In this document: one piece after another, positions 5,999 to 11,097 of the stretch
How positions within the stretch are numbered: position 1 is the stretch's first letter
Layout: the number at the start of each line of letters is the position of its first letter
DNA from: JAZLDV01 sp045614925
Lineage (GTDB): Bacteria > Bacillota_I > Bacilli_A > Erysipelotrichales > Coprobacillaceae
Length of the DNA: 11,097 nucleotides
Reading direction: 5' to 3'
Assembly (NCBI GenBank): GCA_045614925.1
Contig: JAZLDV010000025.1
Location: 1 to 11,097 of the forward strand
The notes under the pieces: model-generated
What the model was told of the DNA's origin: nothing
The model's input: the letters and a program-made list of their open reading frames with translations, nothing else
Database searches by the model: none
Made by a program: the position numbers and the translations under genes

Positions 5999-6223
5999 TT
6001 ATTCATTAGTATCTTCACTATATCTAAAAAGATAATACATTGGCACCTTTAAACCCAATGCTAACTTTTCAATAGCTTTCAAAGACACATTTCTTGTTCC
6101 TCTTTCAACATCAGAAATATAATTCTTTGATAACTGACATCTAAATCCTAATTCTTCCTGCGATATATTTTCCTGCAATCTTAATTCTCTAATTCTTTTT
6201 CCAAACATGACATTCACATTCAT
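5999..6223 (-). CDS. Small XRE-family helix-turn-helix regulator
   Basis: A 74-residue protein consisting almost entirely of a cro/C1-type HTH: F-G-K-R-I-R-E-L-R (7-15), I-S-Q-E-E-L-G-F-R-C-Q-L-S (20-32), recognition helix K-N-Y-I-S-D-V-E-R-G-T-R (33-44), S-L-K-A-I-E-K-L-A-L-G-L-K-V (47-60). No effector domain is present, so it needs either dimerisation alone or a partner protein for control. I prefer the ATG at 6223-6221 because GGAG lies 10 bases upstream and the whiA stop ends one base before it; an ATG three codons earlier (6232) is nearly touching that Shine-Dalgarno sequence. It is the first of three genes following whiA that are not part of the usual rapZ-whiA neighbourhood. Confidence 0.85.
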   Translation of the reverse strand: MNVNVMFGKRIRELRLQENISQEELGFRCQLSKNYISDVERGTRNVSLKAIEKLALGLKVPMYYLFRYSEDTNE

Positions 6224-6224
6224 A

Positions 6225-7172
6225 CTAGTCATTCTCCATTTGTTTAAGTTTTATTGCCTCTTCCTTTATCTTCTTAAATCTATGATGTAATCCAGATTTA
6301 CTAATTGTTTTACCAGTTTTCTCATAATAAACTTCAGCAAGTTCATTTAATCTTAATTCTGGATTTTCTAAACGAATTAATGCAACACTTCTTGTCTTAT
6401 CATCTAAGATTTCAAGACCTGCTTTATCCATAATATAAGCAATATCATCCATTTGTGACATACAGGCACTCATAGCTTTTGTTTCATTCGCCAAGTCACA
6501 ATTATTCACTCTATTAATAGCACTATTCATATTTCTGTTAATTCTTTCCATCTCATATTCCATAACAGAAGTCGAAGCACCAATCGCTCTTAAGAAATCT
6601 ATTATTCTTTCAACAGATTTCATATAAACAACATATTTATTTCTTCTTTTAATTACTTTTGCATTCAGTTCATGTTCATTCATAATATCTGCAATAAAAT
6701 TTGCTAATTCTTCTTCAATTACACTCATTTCAAGATGATAATTAGAAGTCACAGGGTTATTTACACTTCCACTTGATAAAAACATTCCAGCAAGATATGC
6801 ACGTTTAGCCATATCTGAACATAAAATTGTTTCATCTGGATAAACACTAAAACCAAACCCTTGCATAATTCCTAAATCAGATAAAATCTCTCTTGCCTTA
6901 GATACCATAAGAATATAAATATTATTCTTATTTAACTTCATCTTTCTTGATACTCTAAATTGAATCTGTGGCTGATATAATTCTTTTAACATTGAATGAA
7001 CCTTTTTTGCAACTTTCGCATTTTCTGTTCTCAATGTTAAAGATAATCCTGCATTACTTAATGATAATGAACCATTCATTTTAATAATTGCACAAAGAAT
7101 AGCTTTAGAAGAAACAACATCAAAATCATTCAAAACAATTTCTTCTTTTACAATTCTTGAAAACGAAATCAT
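6225..7172 (-). CDS. whiA: DNA-binding protein WhiA
   Basis: A 315-residue cytoplasmic protein of the WhiA family, with a degenerate LAGLIDADG homing-endonuclease-like N-terminal domain joined to a C-terminal helix-turn-helix. In Streptomyces it activates sporulation genes; in Bacillus subtilis it affects cell division and chromosome segregation. Visible features are A-Y-L-A-G-M-F-L-S-S-G-S-V-N-N-P (125-140), the inter-domain N-R-V-N-N-C-D-L-A-N-E-T-K (220-232), and the HTH region L-R-L-N-E-L-A-E-V-Y (273-282) to S-K-S-G-L-H-H-R-F-K-K-I (291-302). Full length. The start ATG follows TAGGAGGG closely. It begins 11 bases after rapZ ends. In B. subtilis yvcK sits between these two genes and crh follows; neither is here. 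Confidence 0.96.
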   Translation of the reverse strand: MISFSRIVKEEIVLNDFDVVSSKAILCAIIKMNGSLSLSNAGLSLTLRTENAKVAKKVHSMLKELYQPQIQFRVSRKMKLNKNNIYILMVSKAREILSDLGIMQGFGFSVYPDETILCSDMAKRAYLAGMFLSSGSVNNPVTSNYHLEMSVIEEELANFIADIMNEHELNAKVIKRRNKYVVYMKSVERIIDFLRAIGASTSVMEYEMERINRNMNSAINRVNNCDLANETKAMSACMSQMDDIAYIMDKAGLEILDDKTRSVALIRLENPELRLNELAEVYYEKTGKTISKSGLHHRFKKIKEEAIKLKQMEND

Positions 7173-7183
7173 GATATTCCCTC

Positions 7184-8032
7184 CTAATGATGAGCATCTC
7201 TATGCAATTTATATACCTGATAATATTTTGCATAATAATCTGCCATAAAATTTGTAAGTGTAACAGAACGATGCTGTCCACCAGTACATCCAATCCCTAT
7301 TGTCATTTGTGTTCTACCTTCATTGTTGTACTGTTTTAAAAGATAGTCAAAATAGTTGATTGTATGTTGAATAAATTCTTGAGTTTCTTCCTTTTCCATA
7401 ACATAATCATAAACTTCTTTATCATTTCCTGTCATCGGTCTTAATTCATCTATATAGAAAGGATTTGGAAGAAATCTCACATCTAACAATAAATCCGCAT
7501 CTTTTGGTATACCATGTTTATAACCAAACGACACAAAACTAATTCTAAAAACATCATGCGATTTTTTATGAAAATAATTTTCTAATCTATCCTGTAATTT
7601 AACAGGCTTTAATAATGATGTATCAATAATAACATTAGCCATCTTACTAATTGGCTCTGCCATTTCATTTTCATAGCGAATCGCTTCATCTAAAGAAGAG
7701 CAGATATTACTAATAAGTAATGGATGTGTTCTTCTTGTCTGTTTATATCTAGATAATAACACATCAACTTCACAATCTAAAAATACAACAGTCAGATCAA
7801 CCCAATCCATATTTGATAAAATTCTCATTGCAACAATCGCATCACCTAATGATACAGCCATTGCAATCTTCTTATAATGTGTTGATACACGAAGTAATTC
7901 TCCAAACTCCTGAAGCAAAGCAACTGGATAATTATCTATACAGCTATATTCCATATTTTCAAATATAGCCATAGCTTGTGTTTTACCAGCACCTGACTTC
8001 CCTGTTACAATCACAACTTCAATCTTATCCAT
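7184..8032 (-). CDS. rapZ: RNase adapter / nucleotide-binding protein RapZ (YvcJ family)
   Basis: A 282-residue cytoplasmic P-loop protein. Residues 11-18 G-K-S-G-A-G-K-T form the Walker A; I-D-N-Y-P (32-36), R-Y-K-Q-T-R-R-T-H-P-L (95-105), S-F-G-Y-K-H-G-I-P (168-176) with D-V-R-F-L-P-N-P (184-191), and G-C-T-G-G-Q-H-R-S-V (248-257) are all family signatures. In E. coli RapZ controls glucosamine-6-phosphate synthase through RNase E; the B. subtilis homologue YvcJ hydrolyses GTP and ATP and affects competence; which role applies here is unknown. The Shine-Dalgarno sequence is GAGGGGA rather than the AGGAGG used by its neighbours. It lies 38 bases downstream of trxB and 11 bases upstream of whiA. 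Confidence 0.96.
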   Translation of the reverse strand: MDKIEVVIVTGKSGAGKTQAMAIFENMEYSCIDNYPVALLQEFGELLRVSTHYKKIAMAVSLGDAIVAMRILSNMDWVDLTVVFLDCEVDVLLSRYKQTRRTHPLLISNICSSLDEAIRYENEMAEPISKMANVIIDTSLLKPVKLQDRLENYFHKKSHDVFRISFVSFGYKHGIPKDADLLLDVRFLPNPFYIDELRPMTGNDKEVYDYVMEKEETQEFIQHTINYFDYLLKQYNNEGRTQMTIGIGCTGGQHRSVTLTNFMADYYAKYYQVYKLHRDAHH

Positions 8033-8070
8033 AATATCATCCCCTCTTTTTAACTACTATAAGTGTACCC

Positions 8071-8973
8071 TTATTTTAACAAAGATGCAATATATTGACC
8101 AGCAATAGCTCCATCATTTGTAGCAGTTACAACCTGTCTTAATTCTTTTTCAATCACATCTCCACCAGCAAAAATACCTTTTACTTTTGTTTCCATATGA
8201 TGATCAGTTACAATATATCCCTTTTCATTTAAAATATCTAAATCCCCTAAAAAGTTAGTTACTGGATCTAATCCAATAAATGGGAAAATACCCTGTACTT
8301 CAATAACAGATAATTCACCAGTTAATGAATCTTCCACTCTTAATCCACATACCTTATTGTCTTTAACTTCAACTTTATTAGGTTTCTTTAAATAATGCAT
8401 CACAACATTGTCTTTAGAAAGAAGTTTATCTACAAGATACTGATCTGCTCTTAAAACATCTCTTCTCACCACAACATGTACCTTATGACAAATATCACTT
8501 AAATATAAAGACTCTTCAATTGCTGAATTTCCTCCACCAATAACACAAATATCTTTATTCTTAAAGAAAGGACCATCACAGACAGCACAATAAGACACAC
8601 CTCTACCAGTCATTTCTTCTTCATTTTCAATATTCATCTTTCTTTCCTTAGTTCCAGTGGCAATATAAATATAACGACATTCATACTCTTTATCTTTACA
8701 TCTTACAATTTTCTTATCTTCTAAAACTTCAATAGAAGTCACATTTCCATAAGTATATTTTGCTCCAAAAGATAAACAATGTTCAAACATAGCATATGCT
8801 AATTCTGGTCCTCTTTTTACCATACCTGGATAATTTTCTATTTCAGCAGTTAAATTCAATTTTCCTCCAGGTGCTCCTCCATCTAAAACAAGAACACTTG
8901 CTCCTGCTCTAGAAGCATATAAAGCAGCACTTAACCCCGAAGGTCCTGCACCAATCACAATTAAATCTACCAT
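8071..8973 (-). CDS. trxB: Thioredoxin reductase
   Basis: A 300-residue cytoplasmic flavoenzyme that uses NADPH to reduce thioredoxin. FAD-binding G-A-G-P-S-G (8-13) and E-N-Y-P-G (46-50); redox-active C-A-V-C-D-G (129-134); NADPH-binding G-G-G-N-S-A (146-151) with V-R-R-D (169-172) and Arg175 for the 2'-phosphate; second FAD motif A-G-G-D-V (269-273) and L-R-Q-V-V-T-A-T-N-D-G (278-288). All key residues of the low-molecular-weight class are kept. I choose ATG 8973-8971: AAGGAG lies 9 bases upstream, and an in-frame TTG six codons earlier lies directly against that Shine-Dalgarno sequence and within the preceding gene. The HAD gene stop is one base upstream. A thioredoxin-like lipoprotein is encoded at the head of the same run, but cytoplasmic thioredoxin itself is not in view. 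Confidence 0.95.
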   Translation of the reverse strand: MVDLIVIGAGPSGLSAALYASRAGASVLVLDGGAPGGKLNLTAEIENYPGMVKRGPELAYAMFEHCLSFGAKYTYGNVTSIEVLEDKKIVRCKDKEYECRYIYIATGTKERKMNIENEEEMTGRGVSYCAVCDGPFFKNKDICVIGGGNSAIEESLYLSDICHKVHVVVRRDVLRADQYLVDKLLSKDNVVMHYLKKPNKVEVKDNKVCGLRVEDSLTGELSVIEVQGIFPFIGLDPVTNFLGDLDILNEKGYIVTDHHMETKVKGIFAGGDVIEKELRQVVTATNDGAIAGQYIASLLK

Positions 8974-8974
8974 T

Positions 8975-9616
8975 TTAACATTCTCCTTCAATAAATTTTA
9001 TAATCTCACTCATATGATCAATCATCATATCAGGATGGACTTGCTCAAGTTCATATGTCCCTTTCGGTGTCCATTTCACACCAATCGTATGAATATTCGC
9101 ATTCTTCCCTGCAATAAGATCACTCTTATTATCTCCTATCATAACACCTTTTTTACATCCTAATATATTTAATGCTTTATAAATCCCTTCTGGATCAGGT
9201 TTAACTTTCTCTACTTCATTCATTCCAATCAAACAATCAAAATAATGACTTAAATCAAATAAATCTAAACCAAGTCTAGCCACATCACTCATCTTTGTCG
9301 TTACAACACCCATCTTATAACCTTTTTCTTTTAATACATCTAAAGTCTCTTTAATTCCAGGATAAATTGTAACAAAATCATTATGATGAGCAATATTATA
9401 ACTTCTATAACATGTCACTAACTCATCAATCATATGTGCATCAAAATATTTAGCAAATGTATCTCTTAAAGATGGTCCCATAAAAGATAAAACCTCTTCA
9501 TAACTTAACTCATATTCAGGAAGATACTTTTCAAATACATGTCTAAATGATTTTTCAATTAGTAAATCAGTATTTAACAAAGTTCCATCTAAATCAAATA
9601 AAACACCATAATCCAT
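8975..9616 (-). CDS. HAD-superfamily phosphatase, PpaX/Gph-like
   Basis: A 213-residue cytoplasmic HAD hydrolase of subfamily IA. Motif I is D-L-D-G-T (8-12), motif II V-V-T-T-K (104-108), motif III Lys in K-V-K-P-D-P (137-142), motif IV G-D-N-K-S-D (161-166); the helical cap spans about 17-85. The sequences F-M-G-P-S-L and H-N-D-F-V, the T-T-K and the overall length resemble the pyrophosphatase PpaX, which in B. subtilis recycles the pyrophosphate made by HPr-Ser-P dephosphorylation; phosphoglycolate phosphatase is the main alternative. AAGGAG (9630-9625) is positioned about 8 bases before the ATG and touches the U-tract of the hairpin upstream. The stop is one base from the trxB start, implying coupling. 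Confidence 0.85.
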   Translation of the reverse strand: MDYGVLFDLDGTLLNTDLLIEKSFRHVFEKYLPEYELSYEEVLSFMGPSLRDTFAKYFDAHMIDELVTCYRSYNIAHHNDFVTIYPGIKETLDVLKEKGYKMGVVTTKMSDVARLGLDLFDLSHYFDCLIGMNEVEKVKPDPEGIYKALNILGCKKGVMIGDNKSDLIAGKNANIHTIGVKWTPKGTYELEQVHPDMMIDHMSEIIKFIEGEC

Positions 9617-9630
9617 AACTCAATCTCCTT

Positions 9631-9660
9631 AAAAAAAATAAGCATCCATGATGCTTATTT
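9631..9660 (-). terminator. Terminator-like hairpin within the long gene run
   Basis: On the minus strand AAATAAGCATC, loop ATG, GATGCTTATTT (9660-9636), an 11-bp perfect stem followed by a run of Ts (to 9631). The stop codon of the zinc-ribbon gene (9657-9655) is inside the stem, and the AAGGAG of the HAD gene begins at the next base. It either ends the upstream transcript or lowers expression of the HAD-trxB-rapZ-whiA genes. Confidence 0.8.
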
Positions 9661-10446
9661 AATCAATTCCTTTGCTTCAGTGTTATATTTTAACTTTGAA
9701 TAAAAAGCATCACCTTTTTTATATGTTACAAAAGAATAATCTCCTTCATAATTTCCAATCCCATAATGACCTAAATTATCCTTCTTTAATTCAAATTCTT
9801 CTTCTCTATTAGAAAAATCATTCACTAAACGATCAGTTATTTCTTCTCCTTTAATAAAAGAAGTCACTTTATTTAATTCTTCTTCATTTAATAATAAATC
9901 CTGAAATTCATTTGTTTCACTTGTCACAAAACTATAAACCTCATCATTAAATAAATCTAATCGATCAAATGATTTATCAACAGTTAATGTTAAACGATCA
10001 TTAATCTGAATATCATAACTTAAATAATAATTAATATTTAAATTATCTAACAAATCAATCTTATATGAATATTTCACTTCATATAAACCATCTTGAGATA
10101 AAGATTCTTCAAACGCTCTAATTCCTTCAACTATACTCTCTACATTAGAAAACTGACCATCAAACTCTTCTAAAGACGTATAAGTTTTAACAATATATGT
10201 AGGTGCATATCCTGCTACATCCTGTAACTCTATCTCACTTGTATTTATATTTTCTAATTCTCTAGCAATTTTATCAAAATATTTCATTGAAAATGCAGGA
10301 ACTGCAATTGCTAAAAACGGAACTAAGAAAAACATCATCATCTTCTTATTTTTATTTTTAACCATATGCTTTGTTAAATCAAAACCACAATGACGACAAT
10401 ACTTCTCATAAGGTCCTACTTCTTTTTTACATCTAGGACAAATCAT
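9655..10446 (-). CDS. Zinc-ribbon, membrane-anchored protein of unknown function
   Basis: A 263-residue protein with a single N-terminal zinc ribbon, C-P-R-C (3-6) and C-R-H-C-G (17-21), a lysine-rich stretch (K-N-K-N-K-K, 30-35) and one membrane helix (about 36-54). The remaining 200 residues, rich in Asp, Glu, Tyr and Asn, should lie outside the membrane and match no domain I know. Layout parallels the 405-residue zinc-ribbon protein at the other end of the run, but the outer domains differ and this one has one ribbon, not two. The start is ATG 10446-10444: a perfect AAGGAGG six bases upstream is encoded by the last codons of the lipoprotein gene, whose stop is one base away; a longer frame beginning within that gene is unlikely. 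A terminator-like hairpin covers its stop codon. Confidence 0.8.
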   Translation of the reverse strand: MICPRCKKEVGPYEKYCRHCGFDLTKHMVKNKNKKMMMFFLVPFLAIAVPAFSMKYFDKIARELENINTSEIELQDVAGYAPTYIVKTYTSLEEFDGQFSNVESIVEGIRAFEESLSQDGLYEVKYSYKIDLLDNLNINYYLSYDIQINDRLTLTVDKSFDRLDLFNDEVYSFVTSETNEFQDLLLNEEELNKVTSFIKGEEITDRLVNDFSNREEEFELKKDNLGHYGIGNYEGDYSFVTYKKGDAFYSKLKYNTEAKELIK

Positions 10447-10447
10447 G

Positions 10448-10954
10448 TTATTCCTCCTTAAAATACTCATCCATAAATTTATTGAACTGTTCAATAAATT
10501 CTTTTCTTCTTTCCTTTTGTTTTAATCTATCTTGAATATTTATATAATCTTCATCAAGATATTCATAAGTTTTTATAAACTTACCATTTTTCACAACATG
10601 AATAGTAGGAGTCCAATCAATATGTAATGTTTTATAAATATTTTCATAAAACTCCTTTTCTTCTTTCGATGCATCTTCTTTTCTTGCTGCATCTCTATAC
10701 TCCTTTATATTCAGATAATAAACTCCACTACCTTCATTTTCATTTATATATTCTTCTAATATAGGATAGAATTCAATACAATCTCCGCAATCATCTCTTC
10801 CTATATACAATAAGAATGTAACATCTGAATTTAAACATTGTGTTAACTTTTCATATTGAATAGGCACAATTCCTGAAATTTTTAACTTTTCACTCTCATT
10901 CATGCACCCACATAAACAAAAAATACTTAGGATCATACATAATAATTTCTTCAT
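10448..10954 (-). CDS. Thioredoxin-like lipoprotein (bacteriocin transport accessory protein-like)
   Basis: A 168-residue exported protein. The signal peptide M-K-K-L-L-C-M-I-L-S ends in the lipobox L-C-G-C, so Cys17 would be lipidated and the protein tethered outside the membrane. The mature part is a thioredoxin fold: strand F-L-L-Y-I-G-R (47-53), redox C-G-D-C (56-59) followed by F-Y-P, then W-T-P-T (114-117) with the cis-proline and V-V-K-N-G-K (120-125). Y-I-G-R-x-x-C-x-x-C is typical of the thioredoxin-like family annotated as bacteriocin transport accessory proteins, though no bacteriocin gene is near. A thiol-disulfide role outside the membrane is likely; the electron donor is unknown. 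GAGGTGA (10965-10959) precedes the ATG. One base separates it from the zinc-ribbon gene, suggesting paired function. Confidence 0.85.
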   Translation of the reverse strand: MKKLLCMILSIFCLCGCMNESEKLKISGIVPIQYEKLTQCLNSDVTFLLYIGRDDCGDCIEFYPILEEYINENEGSGVYYLNIKEYRDAARKEDASKEEKEFYENIYKTLHIDWTPTIHVVKNGKFIKTYEYLDEDYINIQDRLKQKERRKEFIEQFNKFMDEYFKEE

Positions 10955-10976
10955 ACAATCACCTCATTTTCTATAA

Positions 10977-10985
10977 AATATATCA
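10977..10985 (-). promoter_or_regulatory. Candidate extended -10 promoter for the long gene run
   Basis: TGATATATT on the minus strand (10985-10977) is an extended -10 one base from TATAAT, placed to give a short leader ahead of GAGGTGA (10965-10959), as at pgk. No good -35 is visible, and other AT-rich hexamers nearby are comparable, so the exact site is uncertain. Confidence 0.35.
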
Positions 10986-10991
10986 TAATCA

Positions 10992-11030
10992 TAAACAAAA
11001 GAAAAGGAATAACATTCGTCATTCCCTTAC
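10992..11030 (-). terminator. Intrinsic terminator of the partial gene at the right edge
   Basis: On the minus strand GGAATGAC (11026-11019 or so), loop GAAT, GTTATTCC closes a stem of about 8 bp with one G-U pair, followed by TTTTCTTTTGTTT. It begins shortly after the stop codon at 11034-11036 and precedes the lipoprotein gene promoter region. Confidence 0.75.
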
Positions 11031-11033
11031 ACT

Positions 11034-11097
11034 TTATTTTTCAGTTATTACTTTTTTAAGTTTCTTTTCAAATTCTCTTCTAGAAAACATAATAATA
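11034..11097 (-). CDS. C-terminal end of an unidentified protein (runs off the right edge)
   Basis: The last 20 codons of an open frame, ending M-F-S-R-R-E-F-E-K-K-L-K-K-V-I-T-E-K and TAA (11036-11034). The frame stays open to the window edge and a terminator follows at the expected distance, so it is probably a real gene end. The lysine-rich tail is not diagnostic. Comparison with Bacillota gene orders would make hprK, lgt or uvrA reasonable guesses, but nothing in these residues supports any of them. Confidence 0.55.
   Translation of the reverse strand, partial: IIMFSRREFEKKLKKVITEK

Noticed and set aside
8033..8070. Possible internal promoter between trxB and rapZ
   Set aside because: TTGTTA and TATAGT are present but only 15 bases apart, and the first overlaps the trxB stop region; not better than chance in AT-rich sequence.
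10448..10954. Evidence of a bacteriocin locus suggested by the accessory-protein-like lipoprotein
   Set aside because: No precursor peptide with a double-glycine leader, ABC transporter or immunity gene is in the window, and the neighbours are housekeeping genes.

Overview
The window is AT-rich, gene-dense bacterial chromosome. Strong purine-rich Shine-Dalgarno sequences (AGGAGG/GAGGTGA), tight gene spacing and the pairing of rapZ with whiA point to a low-GC Bacillota. An Erysipelotrichia-like gut anaerobe is my guess from overall feel, not a demonstrated assignment. Almost everything is on the minus strand; one small gene is on the plus strand. I see no RNA genes, insertion sequences, phage genes or CRISPR.

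Reading the minus strand in transcription order (right to left): the C-terminal tail of an unidentified gene (11034-11097) ends in a terminator. Then comes a nine-gene run from 10954 to 4518: a thioredoxin-like lipoprotein, a membrane zinc-ribbon protein, a terminator-like hairpin, a PpaX-type HAD phosphatase, thioredoxin reductase (trxB), rapZ, whiA, a 74-residue XRE regulator, a small membrane protein, and a double-zinc-ribbon membrane protein with a beta-propeller-like outer domain. It closes with a strong terminator (4481-4508). A second unit, murF-ddl (4404-2018), makes D-Ala-D-Ala and adds it to the peptidoglycan precursor, and has its own promoter candidates and terminator. A third unit is an XRE regulator followed by a flavin-reductase-family protein (1879-1073). 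It collides tail-to-tail with a plus-strand rhodanese gene (808-1107). Finally there is a CarD-family RNA polymerase regulator (707-192) and the start of phosphoglycerate kinase (pgk, 107 to the window edge), which has a near-consensus promoter.

Most genes are housekeeping and recognisable from motifs. Five are redox- or cysteine-centred: the CxxC lipoprotein, TrxB, the two zinc-ribbon membrane proteins and the rhodanese. The most unusual points are: a 12-bp perfect inverted repeat that encodes both C-termini of the convergent rhodanese/flavin-reductase pair; two terminator-like hairpins whose U-tracts run straight into the ribosome binding site of the next gene (carD and the HAD gene); a recurring ATGTTATAAT promoter word that twice sits inside an inverted repeat; an operator-like cluster of three TAGTTT half-sites upstream of the XRE gene; an uncharacterised XRE / small membrane protein / zinc-ribbon-propeller cassette appended to trxB-rapZ-whiA; and the absence of yvcK between rapZ and whiA.

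Several start codons were moved inward from the longest open frame because the upstream alternatives (TTG or GTG codons) lie inside the Shine-Dalgarno sequence or the previous gene.
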